From Plantago major (Eukaryota; Streptophyta; Magnoliopsida; Lamiales; Plantaginaceae), in the NCBI GenBank assembly GCA_026545765.1, contig CM048842.1, forward strand, positions 18,564,667 to 18,628,666: DNA of 64,000 nt, in the 5' to 3' direction. The notes under the pieces are model-generated. The model did not search any database. It was not told the DNA's origin and was given only the letters and a program-made list of their open reading frames with translations. Made by a program: the position numbers and the translations under genes. How positions within the stretch are numbered: the stretch's first letter is position 1; every line of letters begins with the position of its first letter. Below are positions 35,145 to 47,133 of the stretch, one piece after another.

Positions 35145-35633
35145 CTAATTTGCTTGATTCAGCATTAAACGCCCGACATGGGGTTTAAGCCGAGGGACTA
35201 ACCAAGTGCGATAAATGATTACATTAATGATCTTTTGAGCTATAGGTATATTCCTGTCATCCGTGCCAAAACAATTATTATTCCTATGTTTCCATGTCTC
35301 GTACACCGTTTCCAAAAAGGCTACTCTGAGGACTCGACTTCTCCAGTTCTTTCCTTTGGTGTGGTTGAGCACCCAGTGTAGTTCGCTTGACCATCCACAC
35401 GGGGTGTGTGGTATGTGTAACCATCGTAGGACTTGCTGCCAAATGTTGCGCGTTTTCATACAATCAAATAGGAGGTGATCTTGTGTTTCGGTTTGGGAGC
35501 AGAATGCGCAGGTGTCTGATTCCAACAAACCAAATCTGTGGAGTCTTTCTTTCGTTGCCAGTCTCCCGTGGCATGCTAACCATGTGATTATCTTTGATCG
35601 CGATCGAGCAATTGTTCCATACATGATTTCCAC
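35145..35633 (-). pseudogene. LINE ORF2 C-terminal zf-RVT zinc-binding domain
   Basis: This frame holds the standard zf-RVT signature WLACHGRLATKERL, then CAFCSQTETQDHLLFDC and RNIWQQVLRWL. This domain closes plant LINE ORF2 proteins. It lies in a different frame from the RT, with the break at about 35600-35630. Confidence 0.85.
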
Positions 35634-37105
35634 TCGACCTCAGGCAGTTCGGTGTGTAGGGTAGTGTACATGGCTCCAGTTTTGAATTTCAGCAGTGACA
35701 ACATCGAATCCCATGTGCTGCTAGTTTGCGTCAAAGGTCTGCACTTCATGATTGCTTTCATAATCCATGAGCTGTTTTGAGGGACTTCTCGTATAAGTAT
35801 CTGGTCTCTTGGCATGTAGTATGCATGAATCCACTTGACCCAAAGACTATCTTGTTTTCCGCAGAGATTCCACAACAGCTTTAGTAGGCAGGCCGTATTC
35901 CATTGTGTCAAATTGATGATCTGTAAACCTCCCTGCTTTTTTGGTGAGCAAACCTTGTCCCATGCAACCGGGGATTTTCTGGTGATGGACTCGCTGTTTG
36001 ACCACATAAAGGATCGACAAATCGACTCAATAGTTTGTAAAACCCCCCTTGGCAGCGGGAAGCATTGTACCCAGTAGTTGGTGACGACAAAGAGTACACT
36101 TTTGATTAATTGCACCCGTCCTCCATAGCTAAGTAATTTAGCACTCCAATGACGTATTCGGGTCACAATTTTATCAATTAGTGGTTGACATTGCACAACG
36201 GTGAGCTTTTTGCCAGTGAGAGGGACGTCCAGATATCGGAATGGAAGGGTCCCCTCTCCAAATCCGGTCACCCGCTGTATGTTAGCTCGATCAGGCGCAG
36301 AAACCGACCCAAAGTATATCTTACACTTTGCTGGATTGACGTTGGGCCCTGTAGATTTTGAGAAGGAGTTGAAAGTCTCCATTACCAATTCAACTGATCT
36401 CTCATCACCGCGAGAGAAAAGGAGTAGATCATCAGCAAAGCGTAGGTTAACAATATTCAGCTTTTCACATTTAGAATGAAAGTTGAAATCCGGCACTCTC
36501 TTTAATCCTTCCTTGACCTTTGCAGCGTTATCAACCTTCGGGATTAAAGAGACAACACTGCAATTGACAGCCAAATACATCCTGTTCGAGGTGAAGAATT
36601 CCTGTACAGCTTGGACGGTATCATTACCCACAATGTTCCATGCGGCTTTAAAAAATTTTGCGTTGTAGCCGTCTAATCCCGAAGCCTTAATATCTCCAAT
36701 GTCTTTGAGGGCCAGTACGATCTCCTGCAGAGTCACAGGTGTTGTAAGGGTTGCCGCATCCGCATTGGATATTTGCGGTCCTTCTCGCAGCACGCACACG
36801 TTTAAACCTTGGAGTCGGGTTGTTGATCTTCCCACCAATTGCGTGTAGAAATCCAGTACTTCTTGTTCCAGATCCACTTGAGTATTAGCAACACTTCCAT
36901 TCTCCCTTATCAGTTTTTGAATACCGATATTTCGATTCTTCGCCTTTACTGAAGCGTGAAAGTATGCGTTGTTTCCATCTCCTAATCGCAGCCAATCAAT
37001 TTTTGATTTCTGTTGCAGGAGTGTTTCATCAACGTTGTTCCAGTAGAGCAACTCAGTTGTGCAGTCCTTCACCTTTTCGATTGCGGTGACATTCATTCGA
37101 TCCAT
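35588..37105 (-). pseudogene. LINE ORF2, reverse transcriptase with internal deletion
   Basis: A 505-residue open frame carries the pre-RT region (RLGDGNNAYFHASVKAKNR, SGLDGYNAKFFKAAW) and the post-RT connection (FADDLLLFSRGDERSVELV, VTGFGEGTLPFRYLDVPL, LLSYGGRVQLIKSVL). The start of the RT palm (SLIPKVDNAAKVKE) is joined near 36510 directly to sequence just upstream of the FADD motif. The conserved block with palm motifs A and B that normally lies between is absent, yet the reading frame is kept. The enzyme cannot be active without it. A frameshift near 35625 separates it from the zf-RVT domain. Confidence 0.88.
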
Positions 37106-37356
37106 CAGTAGAGCTTACTGCGCATAATGCAATTGAGCTCTAGTATCTATTTTTTTTGTTTTAATCCAGAAAAACGGCGCTGCAAATGATTGATAACTGG
37201 TTTGAGTCTCTTTAGCTTCCTCCATATAATATACATCGCTTGCCCTTCAATAGGTAGCTCCCAATTTCTCCTAACCTGCTCAAAAAACTCCGGAACCTCC
37301 ACGACTCCATTAATAAATCTGAAAAGAGGCCGATGTCGTGGAGGGGGCTGCCATAA

Positions 37357-38049
37357 TCACAAAAGTAAAAGCGCATGATCCGATATGCTTGGTTCTAATA
37401 TTTCAACTCTCACATGATCATAATCCTTGAACCAATCGGCATTACCAATAGCACGATCAATTCGAGAGTAAATAGGATCCCGGGTGTGTTTATTGTGCCA
37501 TGTGAAATGATCACCGACACTATCAAGTTCATTTAAGCCAACCGTGTCCATCATATTTACCAAGTCACAGTACTCTGCAGGTTGGATGATCGAACCTCCC
37601 AACCGATCCTGTGTCGTCAATACATTGTTGAAATCCCCAATCAGGAGCCACCGCCCCTGCGCTTGTTGACTAATATCCTGTATGTCCCGCCACAACATGC
37701 GTCTTTCTTCCAAAAGGTTTGATGCGTAAATTGCCATCATCCAGGTGATAAGGTTATCCTGCAAATCATATAATCCGCAATGTAGGAATTGCGCACTACC
37801 TGTAATGAACTTTACATTAACTTGTTTAGGGTCCCATAGTATCCATATCCTACCATTCTGGTGGAAGTCATAATTGTCCAAGTAACACCATCTATGTCCC
37901 AATTTACTCCTAATTTTCTTGCTTTTTCCTTCCTTTACTCTAGTTTCGACGAGTATAGCCACTGCACAATTAAGATCAATGAGCTGGGAGCCGATCTCAC
38001 GTAATTTGGCTATATCATTGCACCCCCTTACGTTCCATGAAACTATCAT
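37357..38049 (-). pseudogene. LINE ORF2, apurinic-type endonuclease domain
   Basis: The frame opens with MIVSWNVRGCND, the canonical N terminus of plant LINE endonucleases, and includes LVETRVKEGK, IGDFNNVL, GDHFTWHN, SRIDRAIGN and the terminal SDHALLLL. These carry the metal-binding and catalytic residues (N in SWN, E in ET, D and N in GDFN, D in SRIDR, SDH). The domain nicks target DNA for target-primed reverse transcription. It reads to its conserved end but loses frame before the RT, with stops between 37357 and 37105. Confidence 0.9.
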
Positions 38050-38261
38050 GGAACCGGATGCGGAGTCACAGGAGGATCATTCGTAATCCTCAATGGCTCG
38101 AATCCGTTCCGGCTTGTTAAACTCTTTGTCACAGTTTGGGTGGGTTCATTCTCCCAAGGTCCTTTTCCTTTATTCCTTGCTCTTGGTGACCGTCCTATCG
38201 TTGTCCATCCATCTTGTGTTTGTGTGGTATCCGCAAGGTTACCCTCCCTAGTAACATCAAG

Positions 38262-39339
38262 CTACTTCTGTCCACTAGTCGAACTACTACCTTGTTCCAT
38301 TCGCTTCATCCCAACCCTATTGTCAGCCTGCACCCGCCACTCCTTAGCCGCCTGTTTTTGTGGCTTTCTGTGTATACCTCTTTGAGGTGGAGGTTGACAT
38401 ATATGTCCACTTTTCTGGCATCGATCACAGAAAAGTGGTTTCCATTCATACTCGACAGGTTGTTGAATGACCTTCGACTTTATATCCTTAATCAAAATAG
38501 ACTCCTGCAACTTCTTTGTAATATCAACTTCAACTAGTATTCTGGCATAAGAAACCCGTAGCTTCCGAGCGGTGCATTCATCCGTGTACAACGGTTTCCC
38601 CAATGCACTTCCGATCTTCCCCAGGCTTTTAGCTCCCCATAGGTGAAGAGGTAACTGTAGCAGTTTAATCCAGATTGGCACTGCTCGTAGCATGTCATCT
38701 TTCAATGAAAATCCCGTGGTCCATTCACGCAATAACATAGTCATATTAAAGATTGTATATGGTCCCCTGTTCTTCACTGCATCCCGGTCATTCATATTGT
38801 GAAACTTCAGGATAAAATATCCTTCGTCATTATAGAACATCTCCGGTAATTGCACAAAATCCCAATGCTTCATCATGAATTGCTTGAATCCGTTCATGGT
38901 TAATTCACCTCCCAAGACATACATTATTAGGGATGTTTTCCAGAATTCAATTTCTGATTCGACATCATCCTCCCCAATTTCCACCTACTTCTCCATCGAC
39001 AAGCGTAGGAGCTGCGAATTCAATTGCCATGCCCCTGGAGATTTCTCTGTTTCCTCGAATCACGTCTGTCCATAGTCTAGGTGTATTATTGGCATCCACA
39101 GGTTCGTTGTCTTCTGTTTCACCACTGTTGTCGATCTGATTTGCTGGGTTGAGGGTATCAAGCGGTGCTGCGTCAACAGCCTCCTCCGTATGTTCCTCAT
39201 CACCGCTCAATTCATCCGATATTCTGCCGTCGTTCTCCTGTTTCTCCTCAGATCGATCGCTAATTTCCGGCTCCGGCCTGGTTCGCGGAGGGGACGGGGT
39301 GGCCACCTTCTTCCGTGGCCGGCCACGCATCTTTTTCAT
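38262..39339 (-). pseudogene. LINE ORF1 (DUF4283 and CCHC-type zinc knuckle), frameshifted
   Basis: The N-terminal frame 39339-38965 begins MKKMRGRPRKK and is acidic and proline-rich. It passes by a small indel near 38975 into the frame 38984-38262. That part shows the DUF4283-type body (SLIMYVLGG, FVQLPEMFYND, WTTGFSLKDDMLRAVPIWIKL, LPLHLWG) and a C-terminal knuckle CDRCQKSGHIC whose last histidine/cysteine spacing is slightly altered. In plant LINEs this ORF1 product binds element RNA. The frame break makes it a pseudogene. Confidence 0.85.
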
Positions 39340-39442
39340 AGCTGCTAGTCGCCGATCACTGTCGCGGTAGCTGTAGGAGGAGAGATTCGATTTTCACTAT
39401 AATGTCCTTTCCTAAATTGGTAACTTTTTATTTTCTGCATTT

Positions 39443-40018
39443 TGTTAAGTTTAAACAATAAGGAATAATGCAACAATGACAGAAAACAATAATCGAACAA
39501 ACAATGAACCAAAATCAGAAGGCCAGAGATACAAGATTTAACGTGGTTCGGCAATGCCTACGTCCACGGAGATCAACCAACAATCTTATTGATACTTAGG
39601 TTACAACCACACGACGTAACAAAAATAATCCTACATAAAAGATAAGAGCAACCTAATATGTTATTCTTCGAAGTATGATCCCTAACTTCCTATCAACTAC
39701 TGTTGATATTCTAGTCTGATCTGATCTATGAAACAAACAAGCACCCTTGACTATATATAAAGAACTCAACTACCAAATCCTACTAGAACAAGAAAACTAA
39801 TTACTAATACTTCTAGCACAAGAAAACTAATTTAGGTAACCTTCTTGTATAAGGAAACCACCTAGAATTCTTTCTAAAATCAGGAAACTGAATTAGTTAA
39901 ATGCCTAACTAATTCTCCAGCTTTCCATATCCTGGATTTTGATCATCACCGTTGAGATTTCTATATTTAATCTGAGTCGTTCAACGATCAATATCATTGT
40001 TGAGCTAACACTCTCACA
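39443..40018 (+). mobile_element. solo LTR of a Ty1/copia-type element, 576 bp
   Basis: The segment begins TGTTAAG and ends CTCTCACA, with a perfect 5-bp duplication CATTT at 39438-39442 and 40019-40023. It contains atttaacgtggttcggca, a phrase common in plant copia LTRs, and a TATA-like ctatatataaag near 39754. There is no internal domain, as expected after LTR-LTR recombination. The strand is inferred from the TATA position. Confidence 0.8.
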
Positions 40019-40023
40019 CATTT

Positions 40024-40313
40024 TACACCAAAAAGTTTATAAAAAATTTGACTTTACACAAAGGTTGGATGGCCGTAAGTTATCGTTAACTTATTTTTAA
40101 ATTACATCAAAATCTTTGAAATATTTTGTACGCACCACTAGAACCTTTCTATATAATAATAATTATTTAAAAAAAAATTAAAATTTTATTCCAACCAAAA
40201 GAACACCAGAAGTGTTCAGAAAAACAAGGGTTACAATGCGAGTCACAGACCAACAACGACACTTTACTTTATAACCACATAAGCTAAACAACAAACCTCA
40301 TATCCCATAAAAT

Positions 40314-40348
<35 letters not shown>

Positions 40349-43089
40349 CATCATCGTTATTGTTATTGTTATGCATTGAACTTAATTCCAAAATAAATAT
40401 CACTTGAGACAATATTAACGAGCATCTATCAAACTAAAAAAAGAATGATCAACTCACTTACTCACTCTATAGATAAACTAGTGTATGTTGTCTACCAAAC
40501 ACACTGCATGATGGCACGGTGCTTGAATGCAGTAAACTCAATTCAAATTGAGTTTTACCTAAATTATATTTGTTACTCTATTTTGGGAGCAAAAATCATA
40601 ATCGAGTAAAAATAACTCCATTTTCTCTCTCTAGGCTTTGTTTTGATTCACTAACATCTCTTTCATCTTCTCTTTCATCTTGTCCCAAAGGAATTCACTG
40701 TTTTGATTTCTCATTTAGTAAGGCCAACGCCAAGGAGCAGACTCTTCCTTCTTGATTCAGTGATATGTGTTCAGAAAAGAAGTGCTTTTTCACCTCATCG
40801 GTTTCACTAGATAATCAATCCAATCTTTTTGTTTCCCAGAGAAAAGACCACAACTTTTCCGACCATTTTGCATACAACTATTCATTCCAGCCGCCTATGA
40901 ACACCATACTTGCATATTCTTCTTCGCCTCCACCCGATCTACAAACCCATCAATTTTTTTTTTAAAAAATAACAAAGTTCAATTTTTCGGCGACTTTAAA
41001 GGCTGCGAAAGGCGGCGCGGAGTAAAGGCGAGTTCCAACCTTCCTTTACGTGAAGTGTAAGGAAAAGGGTCCACGCACTCCCTTAAATGGTCCTGATGGC
41101 AGTGCCTTCACGAAATGGTTCGACATTTTCACTTCCTAACTTCTTCTCTGTTATAAAATGAAAAGAAAAATGTGAATTTATTGGTGTATTGTTTATTTTG
41201 CAGTGAGTTTTGTGGGTTTTCTGTTGCAATTGCTTTGGGTGATATGCATGTTTGTGAAGAACAATGATAGGTGTGTGTGGTTGGTGATGGGGAGGTCATA
41301 GGCTTAGGTGTAACATGAGACCCTGCGATGTCTCTTACCTGAATGAATTGATGGAGGGGTTGGTTCAAGACTGGTGCTAGGAAGAAGAAACGGAAAATCC
41401 AAATTGGGAGTGGCGAGGTTAAGAAGCAGCCGAGATCATCTTTTCGGTTTTTTTTGTGTATGCTTCACCTTTGGCATAGCTTCTATAATGATGTTGAACT
41501 AAGTGGCGGAATTTTAGTGCATTAGCACTTTTATTTGGTTATTGTAATTATTTTAAAATAATTACTGTTCTATTTTATAAGCATAAAGGTAAAAAAAACA
41601 TCTCACACTGAATTATGGCATTGCTTTGGTACTTGTGAAATGATTTTCAGAAAAATTTCAGAAACCCACATGCCTAATCAACATTGTTTACATGAAATGG
41701 GCTAAAGTTGCATAGTACCCCAGCACCGCCTTTTCATCAAATCTTTAAAATCACAATAGGCCATACCCTTGGCTCTCATACTCGTTTATATATAAAACGA
41801 TTTGCTTCAATGTCTCCACACCCCGAATACAAAAATTCACTGAAAAATTTCTCTTACTCTAGTACCGGTTCATCCGGCTTCTCCCTAAAGCTTCCACTAG
41901 TCGTTTCTCAGGTTTGAGTTTATGTTATGCTTTTACTATTTCGCACATGCTTAATTATATGTACAATGCTATTTACTACTTCGAGCATGTGTTTAGTAAT
42001 TTTTTGTATTATATGGAAGTGTAAGGTTCATATTAGGCATCTTCTTATTAGCTTCATGTTTGGCAGCTTAGTGTAAAGTTAGTGTTCGATAGTTTAGTAT
42101 AACGCTTAAGTTACACATTTTAGTGTATGCACAAGAATCGTTGTGAAAACCTTTTAACTTTTCATGTAAAAACAAAGTTAAATTCCGTTTAAGACATTTT
42201 ACAAGTACTGTTTTAATTTTGGACATGGTCTCCCATTTCGATATGCGCATATATATATGGATCGATTTTGGTAATACATATTCGTAATTACGATTATTTA
42301 TTATTAGGCTGTACATAGTTATACCAATGCACATAGAACAAATTCTTGGGACGGGACGTGTATTACTGACAGACTTGAGAGACAGATTAATGTTCTTAAT
42401 TATATGTATAATGTTTTAAACAATATCATTAATGTTTTATGAGTGGACATTTTATATCATTTTTATGTATATGTATATCACCGATTTTCTTAGTAAAACC
42501 TCTAATATTTTTTGATTTTTTTATATAACTATAATGTTTATCCGTCTGTTTTAGTCTCTCTATAAGACCGTCTCTCATAATAAAAAAAAAAAAAAAATTT
42601 AAATGTGAACTAGCTAACATGAACTAGCTAAAAGGAACATGCATGTATACAATTTTATAGTCGTTGCTGTGTTTGTTCGTCAATTTAGATTCCTCCTTTA
42701 AAAAATTTAAAGTTTAAAAGTAAAATTAACTCTAGATTTTATGCATGAAATTCGCTGCTATTAATGATGTACTTATTGCTTACTACAGGCACAGCCTTCC
42801 CCTTTGCTCCTTTGTTTCAATAATACGAGTTGTGTTTCATTTATTATGTTAGGCCAATTTTTTTGCTTAGAAGTTTTCCTAGCTGTTTATGAAGTGGAAA
42901 CACTCATTACTGGATTTTATCTTTTTTTTTCTTCATAATTTTGGACATATTTCTTAAATCTATTATTCAGCAACTTGGGTAAAATAAAAAGTAAGTCATA
43001 CCTTACGGGCGAGTATTTTTCATTTAAGATAAGGACAGTCTACTATTATTTATTAGGTTATACATCCTACTAATTATTCTATCCCATAG
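40024..43089. other. intergenic stretch, no supportable gene
   Basis: AT-rich DNA with a (GTT)n microsatellite at about 40315-40348. Positions 40980-41060 are GC-richer but lack an extended frame. A phrase ataagaccgtctctcataat at about 42562 matches the inverted gagacggtct motif near 14171 and probably belongs to a MITE remnant. Short frames here have no recognisable domain. Confidence 0.4.
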
Positions 43090-44010
43090 ATGTTTAATCC
43101 GGGGAAATCATCCCAGTCAAAGAAGGGTAAGGGTAAGACAGTACCCAAATCTTCCAAAGACAGCGGACATGTTGCAAATTGGAACCGTCACAGTACGATT
43201 ACCTTTATCATGATCATGTACGAATGCTGGACTGAGGGATTATTAAGTGGAAATAACTTTTCAAATAAGACATGGAATAGGATTTGTCCGAGTATGAAGG
43301 AACAAACCTCTCATAATACATGGGAAGTTAAACAACTTCGTGAGAAACTCTCTCGTCTCAAACAATCCTACAAAAAACACAAATCCAATCGGGTATCTAT
43401 TACGGGTTGGGGGCTGTTCCTGATTCCGGAGAGTTGGACCCACCACCACACCTCCGCGAACCAATCCAGGTTTGTTAAATGCCGTATAACATTTACATGG
43501 GAACAATAATATATGACACAATTTGGATAGCAGGTAATTAGTAAATTCCTTTAAATAATATCGCAGGCCGAGGGGGCATCAAATGAAGATATGGACACAT
43601 ACGATTCACTTAACTTTCCTTGCTACGAGCAATTTCATGAGATGTGGTCTGTTTCTATGGCAAACGGTAATATGAACACTATCGTTGGCAATGTTTACAC
43701 TGCCGAAGATGATGAGTACATAGACGAGCAGGAAGTCTATGAGACAACATTGTCAAAATCACAGGCAAAAGAATATTACGATTCCGAGCAAGAAAAGAGG
43801 CAGAAAACTGGGAAGGGGAAACAAGTTGCGAAGCCGACAAGTTCCATGCAGAGTACCGCATGGTCAGTTGATATGAGTGCTATTCGTGAGTTGGTTTGGA
43901 TGTTTCTGACGAGCGTAAGGGTAAAAAAGGGGTCAAGGCGAAAGTACGCGAGGAAATCGACCGTATTCTCCCTCAAATTGAATCAGAGGATGAGATTGCA
44001 CATGTCATAG
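43090..44010 (+). pseudogene. Myb/SANT-like DNA-binding protein of a PIF/Harbinger element (ORF1)
   Basis: PIF/Harbinger elements encode a Myb/SANT-like partner that helps the transposase bind the element ends. Exon 1 starts at 43090 and shows the expected core: NWNRHSTITFIMIMYECW, LSGNNFSNKTWNRI, KQLREKLSRLKQSYKKHKS. An intron donor lies at 43469/43470 and the acceptor at 43566/43567. Exon 2 continues with EQFHEMWSVSMANGNMN and an acidic tail, in the frame ending at 44010. A one-base indel in the G-run near 43410 puts the end of exon 1 out of frame, so the copy is broken. Nothing suggests a domesticated function. Confidence 0.75.
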
Positions 44011-44349
44011 GCAATGACAGGTTGCTTAAGGGGGATGCTGTTTGGTACCAGTAGTTCAAGAGGGGCTGATGTAGTACTCCGCTTATCATTCTCTAACATG
44101 TTTGGTTTCTACTTTCCATTCCATCCTTGCGTTCTTTCGATTTCCATTTAGTCTTCGGCATGTACTTGTTATTTTCTTTTTGCACTTATGTCAAACCATT
44201 ATGAATTCGACTATCAAATAAATGTTTTCATCTTATTCTATAGTCGGCACATATATCCGTTTAACTAAACTAACGACCTAATTTATTTATGCACTATAGA
44301 TATGAATCCGTTCGGGAATTTTTGGGATCACTCCTAGAATATCTACGAC

Positions 44350-46144
44350 ATGAATGAGGGTCCTTCACATTTTGATAATTTTGGAGGAGTGAAAGATAGT
44401 CAATATCGCTTGCAACAAAACACACCAAAGACACATGGCAATGAGCACGGATATAACGGACCGCCTGGTTATGAAACCTACGCACAATACCTTAGGGGAG
44501 GACCCAAACCTGCTTTCAACTACGATACAGAGCCTAATTTTGAGGAACTAGTAAACATGGATCAGTCATTCCTCGAAGAGCAACGACAAAACGTACAAAA
44601 CAAACCAAACTCACATGACAATCACCATACAGAGCATGATTTTGAGGAACTAGTTAACATGGACCAGGCATGATGTTGACCCGGATGATCCTTATAATTT
44701 TACCGGGGGATCCTGGTCATGGTACAGAACCGGATGAGCCGCCTGTGGACTCCGACGGTGAGGAGGCAATTCTTTTTTATTTGTTTGATGAGGATGACGA
44801 TATAGACGAAGCTGATGCTCTTGTTCTTAACACAACATTTAATCGATTGATCGATTTTTCCGCCCGCTGGAAATCACCACGAAGCCGCAAGCGTGGTAAG
44901 TCCAGGCATAATTCGATACGCTTGGGCCCTCAATGGGTCCACGAACTCCTAACAGGTCACCCAACCACATTTTACTGGCAATTACGTATGAAAAGGAAAT
45001 TATTCCTTGAGCTACACGACTTGTTGGTCACCACTGGTGGGTTGAGTCATGGTGTTAACTCATCCGTTTCTACTATGGAATCCTTGGCGATTTTTCTAAG
45101 GGCTATGGCCCGGGACATGAAAACGCGGGATTCTGAGAATCAGTTTCAACATTCAACTGAGACTATATCTCGTCAATTCCACAAGGTCCTCGATGCATTA
45201 TGGATGATTGCGCCAAATCACATCCTACCACCAGACATGGAGAATCCACATCCAAAAATCATGGGTGATTCTGATTTTTGGCCATACTTCAAGGTAAGTA
45301 CTAAACAATATCTTACATTTACATTTAGAATCATTTTCAAGCAACTAGAATTGTGAATGCGCATGTTGTTCCTAACATAAATGTATTCTATAGGATTGTA
45401 TTGGGGTAATTGATGGTACTCATATATATTAAGTCATCGGTTCGTAAGTGCTTCAAAGAGCGGTACCGCAATCGTAAGGGGGATACTTCTCAAAATGTAC
45501 TTGCTGCGTGCGATTTTGATGGAATTATAACGTATGTGATGCCTGGATTCGAAGGTTCTGCACATGACGCTAAGGTACTCGACTTTGCAATGGAGCATGA
45601 TCCAATCAACTTTCCAAACCCAAAAAAATCGAGTCAACCAGGAAAGTATTTCCTGGTTGACTTTGGTTATGCTAACACCCAAGGGTTACTCGCCCCGCAT
45701 AGGTCGACGAAGTATCATGAATACATAGACGACGAGGGACCTGTGCCAACCACACAAGCTGAAGAATACTTTAACAAACAACATGCCAGGCTACGAAACG
45801 TTATCAAAAGGGTCTTCGGTCAATTGAAAGCACGTTTCCCGATTTTTACCATGAAGATGTCTTATGGATGGTCCAGGCGCAACCAAGTGAAAATGGTCGT
45901 TGCTGCTTGTGTGATACACAACTTTATCAAGAGATGTAGTTTCGCGTACCTGTGGCGTGATGTCATTTTTTACCATTCAAACAAGAGATTGAATGTCGAG
46001 GATGAGAGAACACCTATTCGAACAATTGCTGAACCAGTTCCCCGACTTTCTGGAAATAGAAAGAGAAAATTGGCAATGGATAAGTGGCGTGATACGTTGA
46101 CCAAACAAATGTGGGAGATGCATCTTGCCAGTCGTCGTCGATGA
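44350..46144 (+). pseudogene. PIF/Harbinger DDE transposase (HARBI1-like), inactivated
   Basis: An N-terminal acidic frame (44350-44673) passes by a frameshift near 44667 to 44670-45293, which includes LGPQWVHELLTGHPTTFYWQLRM and a helix-rich region. An intron follows (GT at 45294, AG at 45392-45393). Exon 2 opens with DCIGVIDGTH, which holds the first catalytic aspartate. An indel in the AT run at about 45423 then shifts the frame to 45410-46144. That frame keeps GSAHDAKVLDFAM (second aspartate), FLVDFGYANTQGLLAPHR and the terminal NVIKRVFGQLKARFPIF. The third acidic residue, normally glutamate in this NxIExxFGxLK motif, is lysine (codon AAA, 45806-45808). Confidence 0.88.
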
Positions 46145-46166
46145 ATTCCCTTGTTTTTTTTATTTA

Positions 46167-46168
<2 letters not shown>

Positions 46169-46199
<31 letters not shown>
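46169..46199. repeat. (GT)n microsatellite
   Basis: Fifteen to sixteen GT dinucleotides just past the transposase stop. A shorter GT run recurs at 46274-46287, inside the start of the next frame. Confidence 0.9.
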
Positions 46200-46201
<2 letters not shown>

Positions 46202-46272
46202 CCATGTCATTATTTTTACTTGCGGTTTGTAATAAGTTTAAAATTCAAGCCAGACACCAATAATTTGTAATA

Positions 46273-46797
46273 ATGTGTGTGTGTGTGAAAAAAATGTTCA
46301 AGGTCATGGACGCATATGACGTTAAAGTCCATTGGGACGATTGGGAAACTACCGAGTTCATTACCGTCTTAGGACGACATCACGCAGAGACTAGGATGCA
46401 ACCCGGGGACAAGTTCGACGCTGCTACATGGCGAAGCATTGTTCGAACATTTAATACAACTGGATTCCTTGAATGTCACAATTTTCCGCCCTTCTCGGAC
46501 ATGGCTTGTCGGATCAAACTAAAGACCCTAAAGGTGGTTTACAATGCCATCATCCGGTTCTTGGAGTACTACCCATCATTCGAGATTGACGAAAATCAAT
46601 GTTGTTTAAGGGGGCCTACCTATTATGTTGAACAAATACGTGTTGTAAGTGTCTCTACAAGTCTTAACCTCGACCATAGATATAACTTTATGAAATTATC
46701 TTATAAATTTATCTTATCTCAAGCTAGGGGAGAACAAGCAGCAGTCCTGGACTTACGCATTACCAACTTTGGAACTTTACGTTGCATATTTGGATAA
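46273..46797 (+). CDS. second Myb/SANT-like frame downstream of the Harbinger transposase
   Basis: A 174-residue frame with a three-tryptophan SANT-like pattern (WDDWETTEFITVL, FDAATWRSIVRTFN, MACRIKLKTLKVVYNAIIRF). The convincing core spans about residues 18-100 (HWDDWE to FLEYYPSFE). The tail after 46635 looks like intron or chance sequence (donor-like RVVSVS, gtaagtgtc). The real start may be the internal methionine at about 46294 or 46306. It differs from the first Myb/SANT ORF at 43090 and may be a separate gene of the same or a neighbouring element. Confidence 0.5.
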   Translation: MCVCVKKMFKVMDAYDVKVHWDDWETTEFITVLGRHHAETRMQPGDKFDAATWRSIVRTFNTTGFLECHNFPPFSDMACRIKLKTLKVVYNAIIRFLEYYPSFEIDENQCCLRGPTYYVEQIRVVSVSTSLNLDHRYNFMKLSYKFILSQARGEQAAVLDLRITNFGTLRCIFG

Positions 46798-46919
46798 ACG
46801 TGTGATGTATTTGGTTCAATATATTCGTATTGTACTATCTTTTCAATTTTCATTTTCATTTCGCTATTTAAATTTTTGTTGGGAGTGTAATAATGAATAT
46901 TGTTATTTGTATTAAATTA

Positions 46920-47131
46920 CTCCCTCCGTCCCAAACAATAATGTACATACGTCCCACGAAACTAGTCCCATTCCAAAAATAGCAAAAAAGTACACCCACT
47001 AACTCCCATTAACTCAACTATCTATCTTACTTTTTTCATTCTTTATCATTTCTCTCCCCAACAATAAACAATTGACTTTCTTAAAAATAGCGCCGGAAAG
47101 TAATGAGACTAATTCTTTGGAACGGAGTGAG
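46920..47131. mobile_element. Stowaway-type MITE, family D
   Basis: Termini CTCCCTCCGTCCCAAAC and, read inward from the right, CTCACTCCGTTCCAAAG, with TA on both sides (46918-46919, 47132-47133). About 212 bp, non-coding. Its interior differs from families A and C. Confidence 0.9.
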
Positions 47132-47133
47132 TA

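Larger units (their letters stand above)
35043..39391 (-). mobile_element. LINE retrotransposon, ~4.35 kb, antisense to ABCB
   Basis: The element runs from a short 5' UTR at about 39391 to a poly(A) tail seen as a T-run at about 35043-35055. A target duplication is visible as ttacactataat (35032-35043) and tttcactataat (39392-39403), with one mismatch. The order is ORF1 with a zinc knuckle, endonuclease, reverse transcriptase and zf-RVT domain, which is the plant L1-type layout. Several frameshifts and a large deletion in the RT make it inactive. Its 3' end lies about 110 bp past the ABCB stop codon. Confidence 0.92.

Noticed and set aside
39754-39768. Reading the 39443-40018 segment as a promoter of a host gene
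   Set aside because: TG...CA ends and the perfect CATTT duplication show it is a solo LTR, and its TATA-like box belongs to that.
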